Origin: Taibaiella sp965229095 | Lineage (GTDB): Bacteria; Bacteroidota; Bacteroidia; Chitinophagales; Chitinophagaceae | Length of the DNA stretch: 64,000 nt | Assembly: GCA_965229095.1 (NCBI GenBank) | Contig: OZ245855.1 | Coordinates: 5,244,230-5,308,229 of the forward strand | Direction of reading: 5' to 3' | Part shown: positions 33,860 through 42,299 of the stretch, piece by piece | How the letters are laid out: every line of letters begins with the position of its first letter | How positions within the stretch are numbered: position 1 is the stretch's first letter | Made by a program: the position numbers and the translations under genes | Notes under the pieces: model-generated | Database searches by the model: none | The model's input: the letters and a program-made list of their open reading frames with translations, nothing else | What the model was told of the DNA's origin: nothing

Positions 33860-34426
33860 TTAATCTTCTTCTTCGGCCTCAGATAGCCTTTCCTGGATAC
33901 GTTGTTCGTTCCAGAAAGTATCGTATAACGCCGGGAACAATTTGCGGTATTGTTCTTTGGTTTCGGGCCATTGCTGGTTAACCGTTTTTTCTTCGGGATG
34001 TTCGATGAGTCCGTAAAATTCTTCCTCATCATCCTTGCCCAGTTTTTCAAGCCAGGCATTCACAGCTACGAATAGCATGTATTCGCCGCCCAGGTCCTGG
34101 GCGTCTTTGGGTGTCAGAATTTTGCATATCTCGTTGGGATCTTTCAATATCTTGTAGAAATTGTCTTTTCCCTGTCCTACCAGCCAGGCCCTGAAATCTT
34201 CGTAGGTATCGTCCGAAATAAAGCTGCATACCACAAAGGTGGCGGCCATTATAGGCCAGGTAGAGGCCTCTTCGATCTTCTCCCGGAGTATGTGCTCAAA
34301 GGCAACGATGTCCTCGGCAGAGTAAGGTGCCAAGAGCTCCGTTAAGGTAACGCATTGCGTCTCGAAATTACTGTTGTTGGCAGCCCGGGCTTTGTCGATC
34401 AACTGCCAGAAAATTTGTTCGTTCAT
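33860..34426 (-). CDS. DUF4240 domain protein
   Basis: A 188-residue acidic cytoplasmic protein without signal peptide. MNEQIFWQLIDKARA at the start, FEHILREKIEEASTWPIMAA, DDTYEDFRAWLVGQGKDNFY and the central EYMLFVAVNAWLEKLG match DUF4240, a widespread family of unknown function often found near polymorphic-toxin or housekeeping genes. Here it follows the M42 peptidase gene by 21 bases and ends the operon. The C-terminus is a run of acidic residues. No function can be assigned. Confidence 0.85.
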   Translation of the reverse strand: MNEQIFWQLIDKARAANNSNFETQCVTLTELLAPYSAEDIVAFEHILREKIEEASTWPIMAATFVVCSFISDDTYEDFRAWLVGQGKDNFYKILKDPNEICKILTPKDAQDLGGEYMLFVAVNAWLEKLGKDDEEEFYGLIEHPEEKTVNQQWPETKEQYRKLFPALYDTFWNEQRIQERLSEAEEED

Positions 34427-34447
34427 TATGTTGATACTTAAATCAGG

Positions 34448-35560
34448 TTATTGTATATACCGGAAATCATGACCGTCCTTGATGTTCAGTAAGGAGTGGT
34501 AGATCATATGGATCACATTGTCCACATCCTCTTTGTGTACCATTTCCACAGTGGTGTGCATATAGCGCAAAGGCAGCGATATGAGCGCCGAAGGCACGCC
34601 CGCATTGGAATAGGCAAAGGCATCGGTATCGGTTCCGGTCGAACGGGATGCCGCCTGGCGCTGGAAGGGGATCTTGTTGTCTTCGGCAGCTTTTATCAGC
34701 AGTCGGTTCAGGTTGTTCTGCACGGCAGGTGCATACGACACCACGGGGCCTTTACCGCAGGAAAGGTCGCCCTCCGTGATCTTACTGATCATGGGTGTAG
34801 TAGTATCGTGGGTTACGTCGGTTACAATAGCTACATTGGGTTTGATGTATTCGGCGATCATTTCTGCACCGCGCAGCCCGATCTCTTCTTGCACCGAGTT
34901 GACGATGTATAAGCCGAAGGGCAGCTTCTTTTTGTTCTCATGCAGCAACCGGGCTACTTCGGCGATCATAAAGCCGCCTACCCGGTTGTCGAGGGCACGA
35001 CCTACATAATAGCGGTCGTTCAATACCATGAATTCATCTTCATAAGTGATCACGCAACCTACGTGGATGCCCAGCGCTTCTACTTCATCTTTACTGGTGC
35101 AACCGCAATCCAGGAAAATGTTTTTCAGCCTTGGCGGTTCCTCTTTCTCCCCGCTGCGGGTATGGATCGCGGGCCAACCAAACACGGCCTTTACAATGCC
35201 TTTGTCGGTATGGATATTCACTCTTTTGGAAGGGGCGATCTGGTGATCCGATCCGCCGTTGCGGATCACATAGATAAGGCCGTCGCTGGTAATATAATTC
35301 ACAAACCAGGAGATCTCATCGGCATGCGCTTCGATCACTACCCTGTACTTGGCTTTAGGGTTGATGATGCCTACAGCCGTGCCATAATTGTCTACGTAAT
35401 GTTCGTCGATATAAGGGCGGATATAATCCAGCCATAATTTCTGTCCTTCGGATTCAAATCCGGTAGGGGCGGCATTGTTGATATAGTTTTCCAGGAAGGC
35501 CAGCGATTTCTTGGTAACCACCGGAATATGTTTCTGTTCTTTCTTCTTTTCTTTAGCCAT
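34448..35560 (-). CDS. M42 family metallopeptidase (glutamyl aminopeptidase/TET type)
   Basis: Cytoplasmic dinuclear-zinc aminopeptidase; characterised members form large dodecameric shells. The 370 residues show the first metal motif VVIEAHADEISWFV, then GRALDNRVGGF with the bridging Asp, NSVQEEIGLRGAEM with the catalytic Glu pair, AIVTDVTHDTTTP and the C-terminal YMHTTVEMVHKEDV ligand His. All ligands look present. A short basic N-terminal extension (AKEKKKEQKHIPV) precedes the fold. It lies between a two-domain GNAT gene and the DUF4240 gene in one minus-strand run. Confidence 0.94.
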   Translation of the reverse strand: MAKEKKKEQKHIPVVTKKSLAFLENYINNAAPTGFESEGQKLWLDYIRPYIDEHYVDNYGTAVGIINPKAKYRVVIEAHADEISWFVNYITSDGLIYVIRNGGSDHQIAPSKRVNIHTDKGIVKAVFGWPAIHTRSGEKEEPPRLKNIFLDCGCTSKDEVEALGIHVGCVITYEDEFMVLNDRYYVGRALDNRVGGFMIAEVARLLHENKKKLPFGLYIVNSVQEEIGLRGAEMIAEYIKPNVAIVTDVTHDTTTPMISKITEGDLSCGKGPVVSYAPAVQNNLNRLLIKAAEDNKIPFQRQAASRSTGTDTDAFAYSNAGVPSALISLPLRYMHTTVEMVHKEDVDNVIHMIYHSLLNIKDGHDFRYIQ

Positions 35561-35600
35561 TGAAAGGGATTTTTAATGTCTTTTATTTGGGGTAAAGCCC

Positions 35601-36431
35601 TTAGTTCAGGGTCATTTGCATTTCGTACTGGTCGATGAAATTGTCCAGGCCTGCAGCCAGCAATGCGCCGGTCAGTTCTTTCCTGGTATTGTCTACATTA
35701 TTGATCTTGACTTCAGGTGCTATAGTAGCGATGCCGGAAAGCAATACCGGTATCGCTTCTTGGGTATTGTCGCCCGTTACTTCAAATTGGATTAGGTGGT
35801 TAGTGGCCGGGTTAAGGATAAAATAACCGATTGCCTTGCCATCTTTGCTTACCGTATAGCATTGATAGCTGCCGCCGCTGGCTACTACTGCGGCGGTAAT
35901 GTTATCCCAGGAATAGAAAGAATCATAAGCCCTGGCCGTATCCCGCAACTGGTCAAAGGAAACCTTTTGTACTGCTGCACCTGGATCGGTTACGGCAAGT
36001 GTTCCTTTGAAACATTTCAGCTCCTTGCTGATATGGAAACCGATCCTTTCATAGACATGGATAGCTCTTTCGTTTTGCCTGATCACTTCCAGCGTACATT
36101 GCCCGATCCCTTTTTCTTTGAGGTAAGGCAATGCATGTGCGTAAAGCCGGTCAATAATTTTATGCCCTCTTGATTCGGCCATAACGCCGGTGCCTGTATT
36201 GAATGCCGTCTTTATGCCGTTCAGCTCGTCGATGCCGTTAATGATAAAGCCGACTAGCTGTCCGTTGTCAAACATGCCAAAGGAAAGTTCGTAATCTACC
36301 CTTGCCGCTTCAAAGCGTTTTTCCCAATAAGCAACGTCAGAAGAGAGTTGTACAAAGTAATCGGCAAAAGAGCTGGTAATAGCCTGGACGATATCGTTGA
36401 GCGAGGTGCCTTTTAAATTTTTAATTTCCAT
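35601..36431 (-). CDS. Two-domain GNAT acetyltransferase
   Basis: 276 residues from the ATG at 36431. The longer in-frame ORF to 36461 overlaps ubiX and is not needed. The N-terminal GNAT domain (about 1-145) carries VMAESRGHKIIDRLYAHALPYLKEKG as the acetyl-CoA loop and NERAIHVYERIGF at its end. The C-terminal half (about 150-276) reads like a second, degenerate GNAT fold (GKAIGYFILNPATNHLIQFEV) without a clear P-loop. The substrate is unknown. It is placed 14 bases after ubiX. Confidence 0.87.
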   Translation of the reverse strand: MEIKNLKGTSLNDIVQAITSSFADYFVQLSSDVAYWEKRFEAARVDYELSFGMFDNGQLVGFIINGIDELNGIKTAFNTGTGVMAESRGHKIIDRLYAHALPYLKEKGIGQCTLEVIRQNERAIHVYERIGFHISKELKCFKGTLAVTDPGAAVQKVSFDQLRDTARAYDSFYSWDNITAAVVASGGSYQCYTVSKDGKAIGYFILNPATNHLIQFEVTGDNTQEAIPVLLSGIATIAPEVKINNVDNTRKELTGALLAAGLDNFIDQYEMQMTLN

Positions 36432-36445
36432 ACAAAGTATAATTG

Positions 36446-37003
36446 TTATTGTTGCCCCCAACGGAAACCGCCTGCCTGCAGGCCTGTAAGATTGATGAGG
36501 CGATCTACTACAGTTTGTGTGGCTTCTTCAAGGGATTTAGGTTTATGGTAAAAAGAAGGGGAGGCGGGACAAATGATGCCTCCTGCTTCGGTAACGGTTT
36601 TCATATTATTGATGTGTACCAGGCTGTACGGCATTTCCCTGATCATACAGATCAGTTTTCTTCTTTCCTTAAGCATCACATCGGCAGCCCTGGTAATGAG
36701 GTTGTCGCTGATGCCTCCGGCTATTCTTCCCAGTGTCCCCATACTACAAGGGCAAATAATAAGCGCCTGGTAGTCGGAGCTGCCGGAGGCGAAGGGCGCA
36801 TAGAAATCGTTTTTGGCCCATGTCTTAAAAGGGAACTGGTCGTATGCTTTATTGCCCAGCTCTTCTTCCCAAACGGTTTTGGCATTATCGCTCCACACGA
36901 TACTCACTTCCGTTACCTGTTCTGTTAAGGCAGCCAGCTTGTGCAGCAATTGTTGTACATAGATGGAACCACTTGCACCCGTAACCGCCACCGCTATTTT
37001 CAT
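36446..37003 (-). CDS. ubiX: UbiX family flavin prenyltransferase
   Basis: Joins a dimethylallyl group to FMN to make prenylated FMN, the cofactor of UbiD decarboxylases. The 185 residues begin with MKIAVAVTGASGSIYVQQL (the FMN-binding GASGS), and continue with SSDYQALIICPCSMGTLGRIAGG and IREMPYSLVHINNMKTVTEAGGIICPASPSFY, all strongly conserved. The length is normal. No ubiD is in the window, so the client decarboxylase is elsewhere. A TAGTTTTG -7 box lies 29 nt upstream; the gene leads a run ending with DUF4240. Confidence 0.95.
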   Translation of the reverse strand: MKIAVAVTGASGSIYVQQLLHKLAALTEQVTEVSIVWSDNAKTVWEEELGNKAYDQFPFKTWAKNDFYAPFASGSSDYQALIICPCSMGTLGRIAGGISDNLITRAADVMLKERRKLICMIREMPYSLVHINNMKTVTEAGGIICPASPSFYHKPKSLEEATQTVVDRLINLTGLQAGGFRWGQQ

Positions 37004-37032
37004 GATCTTTACTTTATGTATTGTTAACGCAA

Positions 37033-37040
37033 CAAAACTA
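37033..37040 (-). promoter_or_regulatory. -7 promoter box of the ubiX run
   Basis: On the minus strand it reads TAGTTTTG (TAnnTTTG), 29 nt before the ATG at 37003. Confidence 0.55.
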
Positions 37041-37156
37041 AGCCTTCTAATCAGTAAATTGCATATTCTTTGATCAAAAAGCCTGTGTTTGCCTGACTTT
37101 TAGTGAAAATTTGACGTCTATGAGTACAAGTAATTACAGGAACTAAATAAGAATGC

Positions 37157-37705
37157 ATGAAAAGAATAGTATTGTTAGTAAGCTTTATGGTTGCCTTGTT
37201 GCAGGTAGCAAAGGCTTCTGATACCAAGGGCGGCGAAATTCACTGGATGAGTTTCGAAGAGGCGGAGGCCAAAATGAAGGAGAAGCCCAAAAAGGTGCTC
37301 ATAGATGTGTACACGAGCTGGTGTGGCTGGTGTAAAGTAATGGACAAGAAAACGTACAGCAACGACTCCCTCATCCGGTATGTAAACGAGCATTACTATG
37401 CCATCAAGTTTGATGCCGAACAGCGGACCCCCGTTAGTTTTATGGGAAAAAAATGGGCTTATTCCACACAGAATAAAGTAAACGACCTGGCTGTACAGCT
37501 CATGCAAGGTAAAATGTCCTATCCTACGACTATATTCATGGATGAACAGTTCGAAAATGCACAGCCGATGCCGGGTTACCTGGAAATATTTCAAATGGAA
37601 AGCATCCTGAAATACCTGGGTGGCGATCATCATAAAAGTACACCCTGGCAGGATTGGCAGCATAGTTTTAAGCCGTCATGGCCTACCGTCAATGTAAACA
37701 AATAG
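37157..37705 (+). CDS. Periplasmic thioredoxin-fold protein (CGWC)
   Basis: A 182-residue exported protein: signal peptide about 1-20 (LLQVAKAS), then a thioredoxin-like domain. The active-site pair is in VYTSWCGWCKVMDKKTYSN (Cys56, Cys59), and the cis-Pro lies in MSYPTTIFMDEQ. This is the Thioredoxin_7/DUF255-like subgroup common in Bacteroidota, with the KKVLIDVYTSWCGWCK lead-in. It probably acts as a periplasmic disulfide reductant or isomerase; partners are unknown. A single gene with a terminator hairpin 3' of it. Confidence 0.92.
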   Translation: MKRIVLLVSFMVALLQVAKASDTKGGEIHWMSFEEAEAKMKEKPKKVLIDVYTSWCGWCKVMDKKTYSNDSLIRYVNEHYYAIKFDAEQRTPVSFMGKKWAYSTQNKVNDLAVQLMQGKMSYPTTIFMDEQFENAQPMPGYLEIFQMESILKYLGGDHHKSTPWQDWQHSFKPSWPTVNVNK

Positions 37706-37761
37706 TCCTTGTTCCTGCAAGGTCGCTAATATACCTTTTACGTTTGTTGCAATTATCCATA

Positions 37762-37795
37762 AGGGGAAAGCTGTAAAGCTTTTCCCTGTTTTTTT
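37762..37795 (+). terminator. Terminator of the periplasmic thioredoxin gene
   Basis: A stem of about 10 bp with a one-base bulge (GGGAAAGCT against AGCTTTTCCC), then TG and a run of seven T's. It lies between convergent genes and abuts the stop of the ketosynthase-like gene. Confidence 0.7.
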
Positions 37796-37796
37796 G

Positions 37797-38753
37797 CTAA
37801 GCGGTAATGGTGCTTTTGTCCAGGCACCAGATACTGTAGTGTCTGCCAAAGCCATTCAGTATCCAGCAACGGGCAGCTTCGTTGGCAGCCAGTTTCAGCG
37901 CGGCTAAAGCCAGGGCAAAGGATATGGCCGTGGGGTAATCGCCGCAATACTGTTTGTAGGGGATAATGTTGTTCTTTGCAAAGGCCATTGCGGAAGCATC
38001 AAAGTTCGCGACGCCGTCCAGTAAAAGGTCGCCCGGGTCTGCTGTCAATGTATTGTCCCGGAGGAAATTCGTAAACGACGCCGTTACTTCCGAGGGGTCG
38101 CTTGCCGTAAACATATCAAAAGCAGTGATGCGCGCTATAGAATTGCTTTGTGCTTTAGCGGAAAGAGAAAAAAAGGTAGCGCCTTCACCGGCTGTGTTCT
38201 GTTCGTGGTATACGCCAAAGCGTTTCAGGATGGCATAGCTGGTATCGGTACATTCATCTACTGCCCCGGCAAGCACCTGGTACTCTGGATGATCTTCCAG
38301 CATAAGAGCGGCATCGAGCAGGGCGCTTTCAAAAGAATGCGCTTTATGTACATTGGTCATGTTATGGGCATTGCAACCCATTGACAGGGCTATTTGCCCA
38401 GCTACGGTATTGTGGGTAGACTGGATAAAGGCGGTAGGGTTCAGCATTTGTTCTTCCTGTACGATCATCTTCTGCAAAAAGTTTTCGGAATCCTGCAGCA
38501 TGCCATAAGCCGTGCCTACATGGATGGCATCGGGCATGGCAGCATCTTCCTGTTGCAGGCACAGCTTTGCGGCGGCGACGCCGGTGCGCACAGGCTTGGT
38601 CATGCGACGTAATTGCATGGCCGGTATCAGGTCTTTGTAATCAGGTTCCAGGCAGGATGCCCTGGGCGATAGCGTCTGTTGTAGACTGGTAGATAAGGAA
38701 CCCGGTACCAGTACGCCTGCCGGGCTGATGCTGCAAAAACTATTGATGTACAT
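37797..38753 (-). CDS. Orphan beta-ketoacyl-synthase-like protein lacking the catalytic Cys
   Basis: 318 residues from the ATG at 38753. A longer ORF start at 38774 falls inside the -7 box and is rejected. The thiolase-fold ketosynthase pattern is visible: YINSFCSISPAG at the start, FIQSTHNTVAGQIAL, then NMTNVHKAHSFESALLDAAL where an active KS has ACSS or ACTS, then GAVDECTDTSYAIL and GEGATFFSLS. In place of the nucleophilic Cys there is His in KAHSFES, so condensation activity is not expected. Such proteins resemble the chain-length-factor-like KS partners of aryl-polyene and flexirubin clusters, but no acyl carrier protein or other cluster gene is nearby. Confidence 0.82.
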   Translation of the reverse strand: MYINSFCSISPAGVLVPGSLSTSLQQTLSPRASCLEPDYKDLIPAMQLRRMTKPVRTGVAAAKLCLQQEDAAMPDAIHVGTAYGMLQDSENFLQKMIVQEEQMLNPTAFIQSTHNTVAGQIALSMGCNAHNMTNVHKAHSFESALLDAALMLEDHPEYQVLAGAVDECTDTSYAILKRFGVYHEQNTAGEGATFFSLSAKAQSNSIARITAFDMFTASDPSEVTASFTNFLRDNTLTADPGDLLLDGVANFDASAMAFAKNNIIPYKQYCGDYPTAISFALALAALKLAANEAARCWILNGFGRHYSIWCLDKSTITA

Positions 38754-38771
38754 TTTAATTGGAATAGGCAT

Positions 38772-38779
38772 CAAAAATA
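38772..38779 (-). promoter_or_regulatory. -7 promoter box of the ketosynthase-like gene
   Basis: On the minus strand it reads TATTTTTG (TAnnTTTG). It overlaps the farthest upstream ATG (38774), so translation must begin at 38753. Confidence 0.6.
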
Positions 38780-38814
38780 GATTTTTTAACTTACTTTAGG
38801 CTGGCAAACTTAGC

Positions 38815-39348
38815 ATGCCTGCAAGAGCTTATACATACGAGGAACCCATGAACCAGGCCGAACTTTCCTTTCTCAGAGAAAAGGAGGCAAAGGAAAAGCC
38901 TATGTTCTTCAGGACAATCCGGACGCTTTCCGTACTTTTTATTATTGTTCCCTGCTGCCTGGGTATTATTATGGAAAGCATTAAGCGCAACCAGGATAAT
39001 GAGGTCATGGCCCGTCTGCGGGAGGAGGAAGATCCGCATGTTTACCTTTATTATTTTGTAGGTATGTTGGTATTGTTGCTGATCGTGGCCCTGGGCGGCT
39101 ATATCAGCTATAGCCGCACCTTGAAACGGTTACAAAAAGATATCCGCCTGGGCCTTAAAACCGTAGAGCAAACGGAGATCAGCCGCAAGCAGTTTGTCGA
39201 CAGCAATAATACCTATCATTTCTTTCTAAGATCAACCTTCAGGTTAAGCATCGAAGTCAGTAAGGAAGACTTTGCAGTGTACGAGGAAGGCGATGAGATC
39301 AATATAGAATACAGTACTTTTTCCAAGACCTATTTTGGCTACTTCTGA
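38815..39348 (+). CDS. Two-TM membrane protein of unknown function
   Basis: A 177-residue protein that I do not recognise. Residues about 1-35 are charged and probably cytoplasmic. TM1 lies at about 40-58 (LSVLFIIVPCCLGIIMES) and TM2 at about 79-100 (YYFVGMLVLLLIVALGGYI). A soluble C-terminal domain (about 105-177) follows, with beta strands FFLRSTFRLSIEVSKEDF and EGDEINIEYSTFSKTYFGYF. The ATG at 38815 is used; an ATG at 38848 is also possible. It diverges from the ketosynthase-like gene and overlaps the 3' end of the metal-receptor gene by 10 bases. Confidence 0.8.
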   Translation: MPARAYTYEEPMNQAELSFLREKEAKEKPMFFRTIRTLSVLFIIVPCCLGIIMESIKRNQDNEVMARLREEEDPHVYLYYFVGMLVLLLIVALGGYISYSRTLKRLQKDIRLGLKTVEQTEISRKQFVDSNNTYHFFLRSTFRLSIEVSKEDFAVYEEGDEINIEYSTFSKTYFGYF

Positions 39349-40124
39349 TGCTTAAAGGTACTGGCTATTATCTCCCGGAAATAGCCAGGGGACTGCAATA
39401 GCCGGCTTCCGTACCAACTGAACATTTCGCCGTCTACCAGGATTATTTTGGCGTCCGGTACCAATTGCTGCAGCTCGGCTATATGCTGCTCTTTAAAAGG
39501 GTAGGGCTCCGAAGATAAAAGAACGAGCTCCGGGTTCATGGCCGTAATGTCCGTTGCGCTTAGCTCGGGATAGCGCTCCTGGGCAGCGCACACATTTTCC
39601 AGGCCAATGCGTTGCAGCATGTCGTGGATAAAAGTATCCCTGCCCACCGACATCCAGGGCTTGCGCCAGATCAGGTATAGGGCAGTCCGGTGTATGCTTG
39701 CAGCAGCCAGGTTGCTGAAGTCCCTTTCAATATGCGTTACTATGGCCTTTGCCTTTTCCAGCTTGCCGGTTAGGCGGCCTATAGTTTCGATCATGACCAG
39801 GGCATCGCTGAGGGTATGAATGTCGCTGACCCATACCGGGGCTATGTCTTTAAGGGCTTCAATCTGCTCCTTTACATTTTCTTCTTTATTGGCAATAATA
39901 AGATCGGGCTGCAAAGCGGCTACCCGGTCTTTATGTACCGACTTGGTACCGCCTACTCGTGCCTTGCTACGGAACCAGGCTTCGGGGTGTACGCAGAACT
40001 TGGTGATACCCACGGTTTCTGCTTCCAGTCCCAGGTCGTACAGCAGCTCGGTTTGTGAAGGCACCAGAGATACGATCCGTTGGGGCAGTGCTTGGGGAAG
40101 ATGTTCCGGGTTGAGAAAATACAT
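39339..40124 (-). CDS. Helical-backbone metal receptor (BtuF-like)
   Basis: A 261-residue protein of the helical-backbone substrate-binding family that includes BtuF and siderophore or haem receptors. Signature strands: RIVSLVPSQTELLYDLGL at about 15-35, VGGTKSVHKDRVAALQPDLIIANKEEN, and the WRKPWMSVGRDTFIHDMLQRIG segment between lobes. I see no signal peptide or lipobox, unusual for a periplasmic binding protein; similar leaderless BtuF-like proteins are annotated as cobalamin-binding in many genomes. No permease or ATPase genes are adjacent. It is the last gene of a four-gene minus-strand run. Confidence 0.88.
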   Translation of the reverse strand: MYFLNPEHLPQALPQRIVSLVPSQTELLYDLGLEAETVGITKFCVHPEAWFRSKARVGGTKSVHKDRVAALQPDLIIANKEENVKEQIEALKDIAPVWVSDIHTLSDALVMIETIGRLTGKLEKAKAIVTHIERDFSNLAAASIHRTALYLIWRKPWMSVGRDTFIHDMLQRIGLENVCAAQERYPELSATDITAMNPELVLLSSEPYPFKEQHIAELQQLVPDAKIILVDGEMFSWYGSRLLQSPGYFREIIASTFKHQK

Positions 40125-40130
40125 AGCTTG

Positions 40131-40652
40131 CTATCCCTCTACCGGGTTTTCGGGTGTGGACAAGATCAGTTGCATGAACAGGAGGTCGAGCCATTGGCCG
40201 AACTTATAACCCACTTGTTTGAAAAGGCCGGCTTCGGTAAAGCCGAAGTGCCGGTGCAGCCGGATACTAACTTCGTTACGGGCATCGATACCGGCTACCA
40301 ATACATGCAACTGCTGTTCGCGTGCGAGGTCGATCAAAGGCGGGTACAGCAGTTTGGCAATGCCTTTGCCTCTGTGCTCCGGGCTGATATATACCGAAAC
40401 CTCAGCAGTATATTTATACGCTGCCCATGCCCGGAAGGGGCCATAGGTGCTGAAACCGGCGACTGTACCCCCCAGCTCGGCCACTAATACCGGCAAGTTG
40501 TCTTTTTGTTTTTGTGCCAGCCATTCCCTGCGCATGTCTAGCGTATGGGCTTCGTAATTGTACACCGATGTGGTATTCAGGATGGCATCGTTATATATGT
40601 CCAGGATGGCTTGTAAGTCTTCTTCGGTTGCGTGCCTGATCTTTAAATCCAT
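40131..40652 (-). CDS. GNAT acetyltransferase, phosphinothricin-acetyltransferase-like
   Basis: 173 residues. IRHATEEDLQAILDIYNDAILNTTSVY at the start, EVSVYISPEHRGKGIAKLLYPPLI as the acetyl-CoA loop (about 80-105), VAGIDARNEVSIRLHRHFGFTEAG and QVGYKFGQWLDLLFMQL near the end match the Pat/YncA-type GNAT group that acetylates phosphinothricin or methionine-sulfone-like amines. The physiological substrate is uncertain. It sits 6 bases upstream of the metal-receptor gene and 15 bases after the DUF6150 gene. Confidence 0.92.
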   Translation of the reverse strand: MDLKIRHATEEDLQAILDIYNDAILNTTSVYNYEAHTLDMRREWLAQKQKDNLPVLVAELGGTVAGFSTYGPFRAWAAYKYTAEVSVYISPEHRGKGIAKLLYPPLIDLAREQQLHVLVAGIDARNEVSIRLHRHFGFTEAGLFKQVGYKFGQWLDLLFMQLILSTPENPVEG

Positions 40653-40667
40653 GTTTCGCTGTAGTAC

Positions 40668-41015
40668 TTAATAAAAGAGATGTTTTTTCTTATTGCTTTG
40701 CCAGCCGGCATCGCTTTTGTATTCGGTAAAATAAACAATAACGTCCGCGTCGCTTTTCCATTCCGTGAAGTAGATCTTCTTCTTGGCATCGCTTTTCCAT
40801 TCGGTAAAATACCAGATGCCTTCGTTCTTGTCCTGGGCATCGCTTTTCCACTTGGTTTTATACACCACCAGGTCGGCATCGCTTTTGTAGGTGGTAACAT
40901 ATACCTGTACATCGGCATCGCTTTTCCAATCGGTACTATAAACGACCTGGGCTTTGGACTGCTGTGCGGCGCACAGCAGGAGCAGCAGGCATACGGAAGA
41001 AAAGATGGTTTTCAT
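40668..41015 (-). CDS. DUF6150 (septoil-knot type) secreted repeat protein
   Basis: A 115-residue exported protein: signal peptide about 1-22 (ending QSKAQ), then six copies of a (W/Y)KSDA unit with KSDA at residues 31-34, 44-47, 57-60, 74-77, 87-90 and 100-103. Between units runs a short strand of the type VxVYxT. The period is 13 residues, except for one of 17 where four residues (about DKNE) are added. This is the DUF6150 pattern; my recollection is that the family is predicted to fold as a deeply knotted 7(1) chain. The ligand or role is unknown. It sits between the GNAT and histidine-kinase genes on the same strand. Confidence 0.9.
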   Translation of the reverse strand: MKTIFSSVCLLLLLCAAQQSKAQVVYSTDWKSDADVQVYVTTYKSDADLVVYKTKWKSDAQDKNEGIWYFTEWKSDAKKKIYFTEWKSDADVIVYFTEYKSDAGWQSNKKKHLFY

Positions 41016-41051
41016 AAGCAGGCAACCGGTTTTACAGTGAGGGAAACAACA

Positions 41052-42206
41052 CTACCTGCGGAATACGATCCGGAACGTGGTGCCTTTCCCCGGCTCCGAT
41101 GATTTTACAAAGATACTGCCATTATGGTATTTTTGTATAATGCGTCGGGCCAGCGACAATCCCAGGCCCCAGCCCCTTTGCTTGGTAGAGTAGCCGGGAG
41201 CAAATACCTTTTTGAAATTGTTCTTGGGTATGCCTTTGCCGGTATCGCTAAGGTCGATGGTAACGATCCTGGGCTGGTTGGTGAGCTTGATCAATATTTG
41301 TCCTTGCCCTTCCATGGCGTCAAGGGCATTTCGCATCAGGTTTTCTATTACCCAGTCAAACAGCGGACCACTCAGCAATACCTGTACATCATCTTCGTCA
41401 TGTTCAAAGTCGATGGTTACCTTCTGGGGTTTGCGCATGCGCATGTATTCGACCATGCCCTGCAGCCGGTCTACCAGGTTCTCTTCTTTCAGTTGGGGCA
41501 CGCTGCCTATCTTGGAAAAGCGATCGGCGATGAGCTGTAGGCGGGAAACGTCTTTTTCCATTTCGGTGATCCATTCCCTGTTGCTTTCGTTGTCTTTCAG
41601 CAGCTCCATCCAGGCTACAATCGAGGATAAGGGCGTGCCTAACTGGTGCGCTGTTTCTTTCGACATGCCTACCCATACCTGGTTCTGTATGCTGCGTTGG
41701 GCATTGGAGATGGCGATCACCACGATCAGCAGGAAAAAGACGATGATGGCGAGGATCAGCAAAGGGTAGTAGCGCAGGCGGTCCAGTAATATCGAATCGC
41801 CATATACCAGGTAGTTTTTGCCGGGTTTTCCAACCGAGCCGAAATCACAAGGTATGGGCTCATGCAGCTTTCTGAACTCTTCATATTTACGTTTCAGATA
41901 ACCGGTATCCTCAACCAGCCTGACCGAATCCAGGTTCATGTTCCATACTATCTCTCCTTTTTCATCGGTAATAATAAGGGGGATGGTGTTGTTCTCGGTA
42001 ATTACTTTGGAGGCAAAGGTAATGTCGGTCTGCGCTTCGGGAGGCGCCAGGGCCACACTGCGGATCGCTTCTACCAGTATGGTTATCTTTTTCTGCTCTT
42101 CTACTGCCATGTCTTTGGCTACCCGGTTAAAATAGTACAAAGCAAAGCCAACGATAGCCAGTGCAAAAACAACGAGATATGATTTCCAGTGCAGGTATTT
42201 GCGCAT
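41052..42206 (-). CDS. Membrane sensor histidine kinase
   Basis: 384 residues: TM1 about 9-27, an extracytoplasmic sensor segment about 28-145, TM2 about 146-167, then the kinase core. The phospho-acceptor is His187 in MSKETAHQLGTPLSSIVAW. The ATPase has the N box ENLMRNALDAM, the G1 box DLSDTGKGIP and the G2 box GWGLGLSLA. There is no recognisable HAMP domain and no receiver. No response-regulator gene is nearby, so it is an orphan. It leads a four-gene run (DUF6150, GNAT, metal receptor follow) and is transcribed divergently from the BatA-type gene. Confidence 0.93.
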   Translation of the reverse strand: MRKYLHWKSYLVVFALAIVGFALYYFNRVAKDMAVEEQKKITILVEAIRSVALAPPEAQTDITFASKVITENNTIPLIITDEKGEIVWNMNLDSVRLVEDTGYLKRKYEEFRKLHEPIPCDFGSVGKPGKNYLVYGDSILLDRLRYYPLLILAIIVFFLLIVVIAISNAQRSIQNQVWVGMSKETAHQLGTPLSSIVAWMELLKDNESNREWITEMEKDVSRLQLIADRFSKIGSVPQLKEENLVDRLQGMVEYMRMRKPQKVTIDFEHDEDDVQVLLSGPLFDWVIENLMRNALDAMEGQGQILIKLTNQPRIVTIDLSDTGKGIPKNNFKKVFAPGYSTKQRGWGLGLSLARRIIQKYHNGSIFVKSSEPGKGTTFRIVFRR

Positions 42207-42211
42207 GGGCT

Positions 42212-42219
42212 CAAAAGTA
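42212..42219 (-). promoter_or_regulatory. -7 promoter box of the histidine-kinase run, 5 nt from the ATG
   Basis: On the minus strand it reads TACTTTTG (TAnnTTTG), with 5 nt to the ATG at 42206; predicts a leaderless mRNA. Confidence 0.6.
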
Positions 42220-42299
42220 GGTAAAAATCCAAAGCCCGGAAGGGAAAATCAAGACTTGCATAGCCTTATATTTTTTATGTTTATTTCCTTTTAACTCGC

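Noticed and set aside
37797..39348. Possible flexirubin or aryl-polyene biosynthesis cluster
   Set aside because: The only hint is the ketosynthase-like gene; no carrier protein, active ketosynthase, dehydratase or ligase lies nearby.
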